From assembly GCF_003325455.1 (NCBI RefSeq), contig NZ_CP025198.1, forward strand, positions 1,426,001 to 1,490,000: a stretch of 64,000 nucleotides of DNA, read 5' to 3'. Position numbers and translations under genes: made by a program. Shown piece by piece: positions 27,535 through 36,087 of the stretch. Source of the stretch: Acidipropionibacterium virtanenii (GTDB taxonomy: Bacteria; Actinomycetota; Actinomycetes; Propionibacteriales; Propionibacteriaceae). Position 1 is the stretch's first letter; every line of letters starts with the position of its first letter. The notes under the pieces are model-generated. The model was not told the origin of the DNA and did no database searches. It saw only the letters and a program-made list of their open reading frames with translations.

Positions 27535-29223
27535 GTGGCAAAAACTGGACTGAAGACACCGCCCACCCTCAAGCCGGACGTTCTGCGCGTCATCCCACTG
27601 GGAGGACTCGGGGATGTGGGACGGAACATGTCCTGCTACGAGATCAACTCAGAGATGCTGCTCATCGACTGCGGAGTGCTCTTCCCCGAGGATGATCATC
27701 CCGGGGTCGACCTCCTGCTTCCCGGGCTCGACTATCTCGACGACAAGCTCGACCAGGTGCAGGCCCTGGTGCTCACCCACGGTCACGAGGACCACATCGG
27801 GGCGGTCCCGTATCTGCTCAAGCGCCGCGCCGACATCCCGATCTACGGCTCACGGCTCACCCTGGCGCTGCTGGAGGGCAAGCTCAAGGAGCACAGGATC
27901 CGCGGTTACCAGCTCCACGTGGTGAAGGAGGGCGACTCCGTCGAGATCGGCGAGCAGTTCGACCTGGAGTTCCTGGCCGTCAACCACTCGATCCCCGACG
28001 CCCTGGCGGTGTGCGTGCGCACCGATGCCGGCACCGTGCTCAACACCGGCGACTTCAAGATGGACCAGTTGCCCCTGGACCACCGGATCACCGACCTGCG
28101 CGGCTTCGCCCGGCTGGGCGAGGAGGGCATCGACCTGTTCATGGTCGACTCCACCAATGCCGAGGTGCCCGGTTTCGTGCGGTCGGAGACCGAGATCGAG
28201 CCGGCCATCGAGAGGGTCTTCGAGCAGGCGCAGAAGAAGCTCATCGTGGCCTGCTTCTCCTCCCACGTCCACCGCGTCCAGCAGGTCCTCAACATGGCCG
28301 TCAAGCACCATCGGAAGGTCTGCTACGTCGGACGCTCCATGGTGCGCAATATGGCAGTGGCCCGGGACCTGGGCTATCTCAAGGTCCCTGGCGACACCCT
28401 CATCGAACTGCGCGATCTCGACAAGTACGCCGACGACCAGGTGGTCATCGTCTCCACCGGATCCCAGGGCGAGCCGCTGTCGGCGCTGGCCCGGATCGCG
28501 AACCGCGAGCACCGCGACATCGAGGTGGGGGAGGGCGACACGGTCCTTCTGGCCTCCTCGCTGATCCCCGGCAACGAGAATGCGGTCTACCGGGTCATGA
28601 ACGGCCTCACCCGGCTGGGCGCGAAGGTGGTGCACAAGGGCAACGCCCTGGTGCACGTGTCCGGTCACGCGGCCGCCGGCGAGCTGCTCTACGCCTACAA
28701 CATCGTGCGGCCCCGCTCCGTGATGCCGATCCACGGCGAGATCCGCCACCTCATCGCCAACGGCGGGATCGCCCGTGCCACCGGCGTCGCCGAGGACAAC
28801 ATCATCGTCACCGAGGACGGCGGAGTGGTCGACGTCGACGACGGGGTGCCGCGGATCGTCGGCAAGGTCGACGCGTCCTACATCTTCGTCGACGGTACCG
28901 GCGTCGGCGAGGTCACCGAGGACGCTCTGACCGATCGTAAGATCCTCGGCGAAGAGGGTTTCATCTCTGTCGTCGTCGCGGTCAACAGCCGCGAGGGCTC
29001 GATCATCTCGGGTCCCTCGATCCAGGCCCGCGGGGTCGCCGAGGGTGAGGACTCCTACTCCCAGGTGCGCGATCAGGTCGTCGAGGAGCTGGAGAAGGCG
29101 CTGCGGCAGGGGGTCGACGATCCGCACCGGCTCCAGCAGGTGGTGCGCCGCACGGTCGGGCGCTGGGTCTCCCGGACCTACCGGCGCCGCCCGATGATCG
29201 TCCCGGTGGTCGTCGCGGTGTGA
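27535..29223 (+). CDS. rnj: Ribonuclease J
   Basis: This metallo-beta-lactamase/beta-CASP ribonuclease (562 residues) combines 5'-3' exo- and endonuclease activity in mRNA decay and rRNA maturation. Motifs seen are VIPLGGLGDVGRNMSCYE, LTHGHEDHIGAVPYLL (Zn ligands), INTGDFKMDQLP-type motif III (as NTGDFKMDQLP), STNAEVPG and, near the end of the beta-CASP region, HVSGHAAAGEL and PIHGEIRHL. The C-terminal domain ends SRTYRRRPMIVPVV. Note that the gene lies beside pyruvate oxidase rather than dapA, the common actinobacterial neighbour. Confidence 0.95.
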   Translation: MAKTGLKTPPTLKPDVLRVIPLGGLGDVGRNMSCYEINSEMLLIDCGVLFPEDDHPGVDLLLPGLDYLDDKLDQVQALVLTHGHEDHIGAVPYLLKRRADIPIYGSRLTLALLEGKLKEHRIRGYQLHVVKEGDSVEIGEQFDLEFLAVNHSIPDALAVCVRTDAGTVLNTGDFKMDQLPLDHRITDLRGFARLGEEGIDLFMVDSTNAEVPGFVRSETEIEPAIERVFEQAQKKLIVACFSSHVHRVQQVLNMAVKHHRKVCYVGRSMVRNMAVARDLGYLKVPGDTLIELRDLDKYADDQVVIVSTGSQGEPLSALARIANREHRDIEVGEGDTVLLASSLIPGNENAVYRVMNGLTRLGAKVVHKGNALVHVSGHAAAGELLYAYNIVRPRSVMPIHGEIRHLIANGGIARATGVAEDNIIVTEDGGVVDVDDGVPRIVGKVDASYIFVDGTGVGEVTEDALTDRKILGEEGFISVVVAVNSREGSIISGPSIQARGVAEGEDSYSQVRDQVVEELEKALRQGVDDPHRLQQVVRRTVGRWVSRTYRRRPMIVPVVVAV

Positions 29224-29247
29224 TCGGAGCCCGGGAGCCGCCGGGAT

Positions 29248-29277
29248 TTGGGGCTGCCGGGCCATTCCGTGTAATCT
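29248..29277 (+). promoter_or_regulatory. Promoter for rpmB
   Basis: TTGGGG (29248-29253), 18-base spacer, TAATCT (29272-29277). The leader to GTG 29360 would be about 75 bases and contains GAACAGGAGAAC as ribosome site. Confidence 0.65.
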
Positions 29278-29359
29278 GAGCAAGTTCCTTCATGGAACCA
29301 CCAAGAACGAGCGAGTCGGTGCGCCCCTGCGCTTCGACGGTTGAACAGGAGAACTCCCA

Positions 29360-29545
29360 GTGGCAGCTGTGTGTGATATCTGCGCCAAGCGCCCCGGTTT
29401 CGGACACAACGTCCCCTGGTCGAAGAAGAAGACCAACCGGCGGTGGAACCCGAACATCCAGCGTGTCCGTGTCGTGGAGAACGGCACCCACAAGCGGATG
29501 AACGTCTGCACCTCGTGCATCAAGGCCGGTCGCGTCTCGCGCTGA
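29360..29545 (+). CDS. rpmB: 50S ribosomal protein L28, zinc-binding (C+) form
   Basis: The 61-residue protein has CDICAKRPGFGHNVPWSKKK, RRWNPNIQRVRV and CTSCIKAGRVSR. The two CxxC pairs form a zinc ribbon, so this is the C+ form; zinc-independent C- copies exist in many actinobacteria under zinc control. It starts with GTG. It is followed at once by a strong terminator, so it is a single-gene transcript. The DhaL-type gene often found after rpmB in actinobacteria is absent. Confidence 0.96.
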   Translation: MAAVCDICAKRPGFGHNVPWSKKKTNRRWNPNIQRVRVVENGTHKRMNVCTSCIKAGRVSR

Positions 29546-29567
29546 ACCGGCGCGGGCGAGCCCGCCA

Positions 29568-29608
29568 CCACGAAGGCCGATCCTCCTCGCGAGGGTCGGC
29601 CTTCGTGG
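29568..29608 (+). terminator. Terminator after rpmB
   Basis: Arms beginning CCACGAAGGCCGA, 18 bases each with one mismatch, around a CTCGC loop, just before the recG promoter. Confidence 0.85.
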
Positions 29609-29656
29609 CGCGGAGGGGTCGGCCTCTCCGTCGACAAGATTGTCAGCGTCCTCCGG

Positions 29657-29662
29657 TAACGT
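29657..29662 (+). promoter_or_regulatory. -10 of leaderless promoter, recG
   Basis: TAACGT, seven bases, then GTG at 29670. It argues against the earlier in-frame TTG (29640), which lies upstream of the hexamer. Confidence 0.5.
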
Positions 29663-29669
29663 CGTCAAT

Positions 29670-31889
29670 GTGGATGACGTCGTCTCGCCGTGGTTGACCC
29701 GGGCCCAGGAGGAACTGCACCGTCCGATCGCAGAGGTACTGGGCACCAGAACGGCCAAGGCCTTCAGCGCCCTGCATCTCGCGACCCTCAAGGATCTGCT
29801 CTCGCACATTCCCAGGCGCTATCTGTCCGGCACGGAGACCACCGAGCTGGGGCGCCTGGTGCCCGGCAGCGAGGTGGCCCTGGTCGCTGACGTGGCCCGG
29901 GTCGAGGTCCACAACATGGCGAACCGGCCCGGCCAGGAGCGCCTCGAGGTGACCCTCACCGACGGACGCGACACCCTCCCGGTCACCTTCTTCGGCAAGA
30001 AGTGGCTCGTGAGCTACTGGCAGAAGCAGTTCACCGCCAGCACCCACGGGATCTTCGTCGGCAAGGTCGGCTCCTTCCGGGACCGTCCTCAGTTGACCCA
30101 TCCGGACTTCGTGATGTTCGACCGCGACGGACGGATCACCGGTAAGGCCGACAAGAAGACCATGGCCACCCAGGTGATGCGCAACGGCCTGGTGGGCCTC
30201 TACCCGGCCACCTCGAAGCTGCCCACCTGGACGATCGCCGAGTGCGCCACCCTTGCGCTGGCCCAGACCGGCCGCCAGGACGACACCCTCCCGGACTGGC
30301 TGCGCGGCGAGGCCGAGATCATGGGCCTGTGGGACGCCTTCGAGACCGTCCACCATCCCCGCGACCTGCCCTCGGCCCAGGCCGCCTCCGAACGACTGGT
30401 GTGGGAGGAGGCGGTCGCCACCCAGGTCACGATGGCCCGGCGACGCCGCCAGGCCGCGGTCCGCGAGGCCCCGGCCTGCCCGCCCACCAGAGGCGGACTG
30501 CTGGAGGAGTTCGACTCGCGGCTGCCCTTCACCCCCACCGACGGCCAGGTGCATGTCGGCCGCCAGATCGCGGCCGAACTGGGGGCCACCACGCCCATGC
30601 AGCGCCTGCTCCAGGGGGAGGTCGGCTCCGGCAAGACCCTGGTGGCGCTGAGGGCCATGCTTCAGGTGGTCGACGCCGGCTACCAGGCGGTGCTCATGGC
30701 CCCCACCGAGGTGCTCGCACAGCAGCACCATCGCACCATCACCACCCTGCTGGGCGATCTGGGACAGGGACATGTGCTGGGCGCCCCGGCGAACGCCACA
30801 GGCGTCGCCCTGCTGACCGGCTCGATGGCCGCAGCGCCCACCCGCGACGCCCTGACGCGGATCGCCGACGGCTCGGCAGGCATCGTCATCGGCACCCACG
30901 CCCTGCTGGGCGGGCGGGTCGAGTACGCCGGTCTCGGCCTGGTGGTCGTCGACGAGCAGCACCGCTTCGGCGTCGAGCAGCGCGGCGTCCTCACCTCTCG
31001 GGCCGACCTGCACCCCCACGAACTGGTGCTCACCGCCACCCCCATCCCCAGGTCGGTGGCGATGACGGTCTTCGGCGATCTCCAGGTCTCGAGCCTCACC
31101 GAGCTTCCCTCCGGGCGGGCGGACGTCCAGACCACCGTCGTCGATCTGCCGCGCCATCGCAGCTGGCTGGACCGCGCCTGGCAACGGATTCGCGAGGAGG
31201 TGGATCAGGGACACCAGGCCTTCGTCGTATGCCCCAGGATCGACGCCCACGAGGCCGACGAGGCGGAGACCGGCGAGGGGCGGCCGCCCTCGGCCACCGT
31301 GGAGGAGCTGGCCCCCATGCTGGCCTCCGGGCCCCTGCAGGGACTGCGCGTCGAGTCCCTGCATTCGAGGATGGACAGCGCGGACAAGGACGCCGTGATG
31401 GCCCGGTTCACGGCGGGGGAGAGTCAGGTGCTGGTCTCCACCACGGTGATCGAGGTCGGCGTCGACGTCCCCGACGCGACGGCGATGGTGATCATGGACG
31501 CCGACCGCTTCGGCGTCTCCCAGCTCCACCAGCTGCGCGGGCGGATCGGGCGCAGTGACCTGCCGGGGCTCTGCCTGCTGGTCACGTCGGCGCCGATCGA
31601 CAGTCCGGCCATGGCACGGATCAGTGCGGTGGCCGGCACCCGGGACGGGTTCGCCCTCGCCGAGCTGGACCTGGCCCAGCGCCGCGAGGGCAACGTTCTC
31701 GGATCCACCCAGGCCGGGCGGCGAAGCCCGCTGCGGCTGCTCAAGGTGCTCGAGCACGCCGACATCGTCGCCGCGGCCCGTGACCTCGCAGAGCGGTGGA
31801 TCGAGGAGACTCCCGAGGATCCCCGCCTGGAGGACATGGTGAGATCGACCGAGATGCTTGCCGAGGGCGACCTCATGGAGCAGGGCTGA
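29670..31889 (+). CDS. recG: ATP-dependent DNA helicase RecG
   Basis: RecG remodels stalled replication forks and Holliday junctions. The 739-residue protein has the N-terminal wedge/OB domain (KDLLSHIPRRYL, VTLTDGRDTLPVTFFGKKW). Its helicase motifs are GEVGSGKTLVALRAML (Walker A), APTEVLAQQH (Ia), VVVDEQHRFGVEQR (DExH variant DEQH), LTATPIPRS (III), VSTTVIEVGVDVPDAT (V) and QLRGRIGRSDLPG (VI). The TRG motif region ends the protein. GTG 29670 is chosen because of the TAACGT hexamer and because conserved sequence starts just after. Confidence 0.95.
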   Translation: MDDVVSPWLTRAQEELHRPIAEVLGTRTAKAFSALHLATLKDLLSHIPRRYLSGTETTELGRLVPGSEVALVADVARVEVHNMANRPGQERLEVTLTDGRDTLPVTFFGKKWLVSYWQKQFTASTHGIFVGKVGSFRDRPQLTHPDFVMFDRDGRITGKADKKTMATQVMRNGLVGLYPATSKLPTWTIAECATLALAQTGRQDDTLPDWLRGEAEIMGLWDAFETVHHPRDLPSAQAASERLVWEEAVATQVTMARRRRQAAVREAPACPPTRGGLLEEFDSRLPFTPTDGQVHVGRQIAAELGATTPMQRLLQGEVGSGKTLVALRAMLQVVDAGYQAVLMAPTEVLAQQHHRTITTLLGDLGQGHVLGAPANATGVALLTGSMAAAPTRDALTRIADGSAGIVIGTHALLGGRVEYAGLGLVVVDEQHRFGVEQRGVLTSRADLHPHELVLTATPIPRSVAMTVFGDLQVSSLTELPSGRADVQTTVVDLPRHRSWLDRAWQRIREEVDQGHQAFVVCPRIDAHEADEAETGEGRPPSATVEELAPMLASGPLQGLRVESLHSRMDSADKDAVMARFTAGESQVLVSTTVIEVGVDVPDATAMVIMDADRFGVSQLHQLRGRIGRSDLPGLCLLVTSAPIDSPAMARISAVAGTRDGFALAELDLAQRREGNVLGSTQAGRRSPLRLLKVLEHADIVAAARDLAERWIEETPEDPRLEDMVRSTEMLAEGDLMEQG

Positions 31890-31895
31890 CGGGGA

Positions 31896-32315
31896 TCAGG
31901 AGGTGGGCTCAGGACCGAATGCGAAGGTGCGCCCGGTGATCGTGTCGGGCTCGATGCGCACCCAGGTCTTCTTGGCGGTGGGGATCCACGGGCGCAGCGG
32001 CAGCTTCTCGCAGCGCGCCAGCTCGTCGGTTCCGGTGATCACCTCGGCGGTGCCCCTCAGCACGACACTCCAGCCGCCCTCCTCTTTCCATCCGTCGGCC
32101 TCGAAGGCGACGGCGTGGTTGCGGACGATCTCGTCCAGCTTGCTGCCCTCGGCCGTCCGGAAGACCACCGACGGGCCGTCGACGACGTAGTTGACGGGAA
32201 AGATCTCCGGCTGGTCGTCGACGCTGGTCGCCAGACGCCCCACCGGGGCGGTGTCCAGATATCCCCAACAGGTATCTTCCTCGACGGCGTTGATCGGGCT
32301 GTCCTCATTGTTCAT
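31896..32315 (-). CDS. Pyridoxamine-5'-phosphate-oxidase-like flavin-binding protein
   Basis: The 139-residue protein has the split-barrel PPOX fold: LDTAPVGRLATSVDDQPEIFPVNYVVDG, VVFRTAEGSKLDEIV, VAFEADGW and GWSVVLRGTAEVI. Such proteins bind FMN, FAD, F420 or haem and act on small molecules. The cofactor and reaction cannot be told from this sequence. It is convergent with recG (six bases apart) and divergent from rsmD. TAGGAA lies six bases before its ATG, one base off the leaderless pattern of its neighbours. Confidence 0.8.
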   Translation of the reverse strand: MNNEDSPINAVEEDTCWGYLDTAPVGRLATSVDDQPEIFPVNYVVDGPSVVFRTAEGSKLDEIVRNHAVAFEADGWKEEGGWSVVLRGTAEVITGTDELARCEKLPLRPWIPTAKKTWVRIEPDTITGRTFAFGPEPTS

Positions 32316-32364
32316 GGCACATTCCTACCAGCCCGCGTCGCCCGTCGGCGCGGTTGATGCCCGA

Positions 32365-32370
32365 TACCCT
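32365..32370 (+). promoter_or_regulatory. -10 of leaderless promoter, rsmD-coaD
   Basis: TACCCT, six bases (GTGACA), then GTG at 32377. Confidence 0.6.
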
Positions 32371-32376
32371 GTGACA

Positions 32377-32991
32377 GTGAGCAGAATCATCGCCGGCCGG
32401 GCCGGAGGACGTCGTCTGCGGACCCCCGGCGGCAGTGCCACCCGGCCCACCTCGGACCGGGTCCGGGAAGCCCTCTTCTCAGCCCTGGCGGCCTGGAACG
32501 GCACGGCCGAGGGGAAGGTCGACGGACAGCTGGCCGACCAGTCCTTCCTGGACCTGTTCGCCGGGTCGGGGGCGGTGGGCCTGGAGGCGGCCAGTCGCGG
32601 TGCGGCCCCGGTCATCTGCGTGGAGAAGGATCGGCGAACGGCGGCACTCATCTCCGCCAATGCCCGCGACACCGGGCTGGCCGGCCGGGTGAGTGCGGTG
32701 GCGCAGTCGGTGGGGAGATACCTGTCCGCGCCACAGGGCGACGATGCCGGGGACCGGGAGTCGCGATTCGATGTCATCTGGTTCGACCCGCCCTATGCGC
32801 TTGACGGGTCCGAACTGGACCCCCTCATCGCCTCGGCGGTCTCCGGCTTCCTGGCCGATGACGGCATGGTCGCGGTCGAGAGATCCTCGCGCAGCGCAGC
32901 CCCCGCCTTCCCCGACGGGATGGTCAGCTGGGCCAACCGGTACGGTGAGACCGTCGTCCACTTCGCCCAGGCCGACAGGGAGCACACATGA
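32377..32991 (+). CDS. rsmD: 16S rRNA (guanine-966-N2)-methyltransferase
   Basis: The 204-residue SAM methyltransferase starts VSRIIAGRAGGRRLRTPGG and has RPTSDRVREALFSAL, LDLFAGSGAVGLEAASRGA (motif I), VEKDRRTAALI and the catalytic IWFDPPYAL (DPPY). The start is fixed by the TACCCT hexamer six bases upstream. It is coupled to coaD by an ATGA overlap, the normal rsmD-coaD pair. Confidence 0.95.
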   Translation: MSRIIAGRAGGRRLRTPGGSATRPTSDRVREALFSALAAWNGTAEGKVDGQLADQSFLDLFAGSGAVGLEAASRGAAPVICVEKDRRTAALISANARDTGLAGRVSAVAQSVGRYLSAPQGDDAGDRESRFDVIWFDPPYALDGSELDPLIASAVSGFLADDGMVAVERSSRSAAPAFPDGMVSWANRYGETVVHFAQADREHT

Positions 32992-33470
32992 AGGCCGTCA
33001 TCTCAGGATCTTTCGACCCGATCACACGTGGTCACGTCGACATCATCTGCCGGGCAGGCCGGCTCTTCGACGAGCTGGTGGTGGGGGTGGCCGTCAACTC
33101 CGCCAAGAACGGGATCTTCTCGATGGAGGAGAGGGTCGAGCTGGTGGTGGCGGCCGTGGCGCACATGCCCCATGTCAGCGTGGCGCCGGTGAGCGGGCTG
33201 CTGGTCGATTTCTGCCAGGAGCAGGGGGCCGACGTCATCGTCCGCGGCCTGCGGTTCGGCGGCGATTTCGACTACGAGCTCCAGATGGCCCACCTCAACA
33301 AGTCGATGGGCGGCATCGAGACGGTTCTGCTGCCGGCCGGACGCGAGTTCGGCACCATCAGTTCATCCATCATCCGGTCGGCCGCCAGCAACGGCGGAGA
33401 CGTCGGCGAGTTCGTTCCCGACGCCGTGGCCAGCGCCCTGCGGGGGAGGTTCGGCACCGGCGGTCACTGA
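32988..33470 (+). CDS. coaD: Phosphopantetheine adenylyltransferase
   Basis: CoaD makes dephospho-CoA in coenzyme A synthesis. The 160-residue protein begins MKAVISGSFDPITRGHVDII (the H-x-G-H-type nucleotidyl-transfer motif, here TRGH) and has VRGLRFGGDFDYELQMAHLNK and GTISSSIIRSAA. Its ATG overlaps the rsmD stop (ATGA). No terminator is obvious before the next promoter at 33485. Confidence 0.97.
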   Translation: MKAVISGSFDPITRGHVDIICRAGRLFDELVVGVAVNSAKNGIFSMEERVELVVAAVAHMPHVSVAPVSGLLVDFCQEQGADVIVRGLRFGGDFDYELQMAHLNKSMGGIETVLLPAGREFGTISSSIIRSAASNGGDVGEFVPDAVASALRGRFGTGGH

Positions 33471-33484
33471 GCGCGGCCGCTGTT

Positions 33485-33513
33485 TTGGCCTGTGGTCGTC
33501 GCAGTTGTAGAGT
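33485..33513 (+). promoter_or_regulatory. Promoter for the DUF177-rpmF-rnc-mutM operon
   Basis: TTGGCC (33485-33490), 17-base spacer, TAGAGT (33508-33513). The DUF177 start codon at 33565 follows a leader of about 45 bases. Confidence 0.65.
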
Positions 33514-33564
33514 TGGCGGTCGGTCATGACCTCGTCATGCTCCTCGAGTGAAGGGAATGCCGCG

Positions 33565-34113
33565 ATGAACACCCACCATCGCCGCTCCGACGCCTCAGGG
33601 GATCTCCTCATCGAGACCCACGACCTGAAGCGCCGCGCGGGCCAGATGATCCAGGTGGCCCGCGACCTCCCCGCCCCTGAGAAGCTCGGCGTGGACATGA
33701 TCGGCGTTCCCGAGGGCTCCCCGATCGGACTGGACCTGCGTCTTGAGTCCGTCATCGAGGGGATTCTCGTGACCGGGACCGCCACGACCACACTGGCCGG
33801 GGAGTGCTCACGCTGCCTGAACCCGATCGAGGAGACCACCTCCTTCGATCTTCAGGAGCTGTACTTCTACCCCGATCGTGAGGCCGGGGAGGACGCCTAC
33901 CGGGTGAGCGGCGAGGAGACTGTGGATCTCGAGCCGGTCCTGCGTGAGGCGGTGGTGCTGAGCCTTCCGTTCAGGCCGCTGTGCATGCCGGACTGCGCGG
34001 GGCTGTGCCCCGAGTGCGGGGTCAATCTCAACGACCATCCGGACCATGACCATGAGGAGCGGATCGATCCTCGCTGGGCCGCGCTGAGGGATCTCGGCAC
34101 GGAGGAGTCCTGA
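33565..34113 (+). CDS. YceD/DUF177-family protein
   Basis: The 182-residue protein has GECSRCLNPIEE and CAGLCPECGVNLN, the cysteine pairs typical of DUF177 proteins that precede rpmF in most bacteria. DUF177 members have been implicated in 23S rRNA accumulation and may bind RNA. The C-terminal HPDHDHEERIDPRWAAL segment is also conserved. ATG 33565 has GAAGGGAATGCC ahead of it. It is the first gene of the operon with rpmF, rnc and mutM. Confidence 0.92.
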   Translation: MNTHHRRSDASGDLLIETHDLKRRAGQMIQVARDLPAPEKLGVDMIGVPEGSPIGLDLRLESVIEGILVTGTATTTLAGECSRCLNPIEETTSFDLQELYFYPDREAGEDAYRVSGEETVDLEPVLREAVVLSLPFRPLCMPDCAGLCPECGVNLNDHPDHDHEERIDPRWAALRDLGTEES

Positions 34114-34216
34114 GAGTGTCCCGGGCGCGCATGCCGATCAGCGCGCACACCTGAACTGAAGAACCTGAACAGTGGCGCCGCCCCGTCGGACGGCACCTGC
34201 ATCTGAGGAGAAGATC

Positions 34217-34408
34217 GTGGCCGTCCCGAAGCGGAAGATGTCCCGCAGCAATACCCGGCACCGTCGTTCGCAGTGGAAGACGTCTGCCCCCACCCTGGTG
34301 ACCTGCGCCAACCCGGCCTGCCGCCAGAAGCATCTGCCGCACACCGCCTGCCCGTCCTGCGGCGAGTACGGCCCCCGCGGTGACCGTCGTCAGGTCACCG
34401 AGGCCTGA
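34217..34408 (+). CDS. rpmF: 50S ribosomal protein L32, zinc-binding (C+) form
   Basis: The 63-residue protein starts [20 protein letters not shown], and [23 protein letters not shown] supplies two pairs of zinc-binding cysteines. The GTG at 34217 follows GAGGAGAAGATC. Its stop overlaps the rnc start by one base (TGATG). Both L28 and L32 in this window are the zinc-binding forms. Confidence 0.96.
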   Translation: MAVPKRKMSRSNTRHRRSQWKTSAPTLVTCANPACRQKHLPHTACPSCGEYGPRGDRRQVTEA

Positions 34409-35187
34409 TGAGCGGATCCTCGCCCTCGAAGAAGGGGCGGGGCGGACCGAATCAGGGGCAGGAGGAGGGCTCCCCCGAGGGGAGTTGGCCCTTCCTGGCG
34501 CTGCTCGAGGAGCTGGGTATCGATATCGATCCCCAGCTCCTTCGTCTTGCCCTGACCCATCGCTCCTACGCCTTCGAGATGGGCGGCCTGCCCACCAACG
34601 AGCGTCTGGAGTTTCTCGGCGACGCCGTCCTGGAGATCGGTGTCACCGACTACCTGTACCGCGCCTTCCCGGACTTTCCCGAGGGCCGGATGGCCAAACT
34701 GCGGGCGGCGGTGGTGAGCACCGTGTCCCTGGGCCGGTTGGCGCGTGGGCTGGAGATCGGCCCGCGGGTGATGCTCGGCAAGGGCGAGGCCCTGACCGGT
34801 GGCCATGACCGGACCTCCATCCTCGCCGACACCACCGAGGCCCTGCTGGGCGCCACTGAACTGTCCTCCGGGCTGCCAGAGGCACTGCGTCTGGTGCATC
34901 ACCTCTTCGATCCGCTGGTCGACGAGGCGGTGCGCTCGGGCGCCGGCACGGACTGGAAGACCGCGCTTCAGGAGATGTGCGCCGAGCTGGGCATCGAGGT
35001 GCCCGAGTACCAGGTGAACGGCTCCGGCCCCGATCACAACAGGCGCTACGAGGCGCGTGCCGTCGTGGATGGCCGGGCGCGAGAGGCCTGTGTGGGCCAC
35101 AGCAAGAAGGAGGCCGAGCAGGGGGCCGCGCACCTGGCCGTCGAGGAGCTGAGCGCGCGCCACCGGATCGCTGTGCCCGATGCCTGA
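34408..35187 (+). CDS. rnc: Ribonuclease III
   Basis: RNase III cuts double-stranded RNA, including rRNA precursors. In this 259-residue protein, the nuclease domain has LALTHRSYAFEMGGLPTNERLEFLGDAVL (the nine-residue signature ERLEFLGDA with catalytic Glu and Asp) and DTTEALLGAT. The C-terminal dsRNA-binding domain has DWKTALQEMCAELG and SKKEAEQGAAHLAVEEL. The first 30 residues are charged and low in complexity. It overlaps rpmF by one base and mutM by eight. Confidence 0.96.
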   Translation: MSGSSPSKKGRGGPNQGQEEGSPEGSWPFLALLEELGIDIDPQLLRLALTHRSYAFEMGGLPTNERLEFLGDAVLEIGVTDYLYRAFPDFPEGRMAKLRAAVVSTVSLGRLARGLEIGPRVMLGKGEALTGGHDRTSILADTTEALLGATELSSGLPEALRLVHHLFDPLVDEAVRSGAGTDWKTALQEMCAELGIEVPEYQVNGSGPDHNRRYEARAVVDGRAREACVGHSKKEAEQGAAHLAVEELSARHRIAVPDA

Positions 35188-36055
35188 GCTGCCCGAGGTC
35201 GAGACCGTCCGCCTCGGCCTTGAGCGGTCGGTCACCGGGAAGGTGGTGACCGGCGTCCGGATTCTGGATCCGCGCGCGGTCCGCCGCCATGACGGTGGCC
35301 CGCAGGATTTCACCGGCGCGGTGACCGGCCGGCTGTTGGGGAACCCGCGAAGGCGGGGCAAGTACCTGTGGGTCCCCCTCGGCGGCGTCGATCCGATGAG
35401 TTCAGCTGGCGACGCGCTGCTCTGCCATCTGGGGATGAGCGGGCAGTTCCGCATCGACGACGCCGGAACTCCGCTGCTGCGCCACACCAGGGTGGTGCTG
35501 GATCTCGACGACGGACGGGAGCTGCGGTTCCTCGACCAGCGCCTGTTCGGCGGCATGCAGGTGAGCCGCGGCGGGGCCCTGCTGCCCGCCGAGATCTCCC
35601 ACATCGGCCCGGATCCCTTCGATGCCGGGTTCGACGCCGTGGTGGCGTCCCGACGCCTACGGGCCAGGCGAAGCACCCTCAAGAGGGCCCTGCTCGACCA
35701 GAGCCTGGTGTCGGGGATCGGGAACATCTACGCCGACGAGACCCTCTGGAGGGCCCGGCGCCACCCCGAAACCCCGACGTCGAGGCTGCGGGCCGTCGAG
35801 GCGGCGGGAATCTATGAGACCGCCCGCGAGGTGATGGCCGAGGCGATCGACCAGGGCGGGACGTCCTTCGACCGGCTCTACGTGAGGGTCAACGGGGAGA
35901 CCGGATACTTCGGTCGCAGCCTGGACGTCTACGGACGCGAGGGCGCTGCCTGCCGGCGATGCGGGGCCGGGATCGTCCGGATGGCCTTCATGAATCGCTC
36001 GTCCTACCTGTGCCCTCGCTGCCAGAGGTGGCCCCGCGGCGTGCCGCGGCTCTGA
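35180..36055 (+). CDS. mutM: Formamidopyrimidine-DNA glycosylase (Fpg)
   Basis: MutM removes oxidised purines such as 8-oxoguanine. The 291-residue protein starts PELPEVETVRLGLER (catalytic Pro2 after Met removal and Glu3) and has the RRRGKYLW segment, then LVSGIGNIYADE with the helix-two-turn-helix. The C-terminal zinc finger is CRRCGAGIVRMAFMNRSSYLCPRCQ, with both CxxC pairs intact. It is the last gene of the DUF177-rpmF-rnc-mutM unit, overlapping rnc. Confidence 0.96.
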   Translation: MPELPEVETVRLGLERSVTGKVVTGVRILDPRAVRRHDGGPQDFTGAVTGRLLGNPRRRGKYLWVPLGGVDPMSSAGDALLCHLGMSGQFRIDDAGTPLLRHTRVVLDLDDGRELRFLDQRLFGGMQVSRGGALLPAEISHIGPDPFDAGFDAVVASRRLRARRSTLKRALLDQSLVSGIGNIYADETLWRARRHPETPTSRLRAVEAAGIYETAREVMAEAIDQGGTSFDRLYVRVNGETGYFGRSLDVYGREGAACRRCGAGIVRMAFMNRSSYLCPRCQRWPRGVPRL

Positions 36056-36075
36056 TGGTGCAGCGGCGTGCCGCG

Positions 36076-36081
36076 TAGCAT
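36076..36081 (+). promoter_or_regulatory. -10 of leaderless promoter, GtrA-like gene
   Basis: TAGCAT, six bases (GAAGCC), then GTG at 36088. Confidence 0.55.
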
Positions 36082-36087
36082 GAAGCC

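Noticed and set aside
29640-29669. TTG start for recG
   Set aside because: It lies upstream of the TAACGT -10 that is placed for GTG 29670, and it has no ribosome site.
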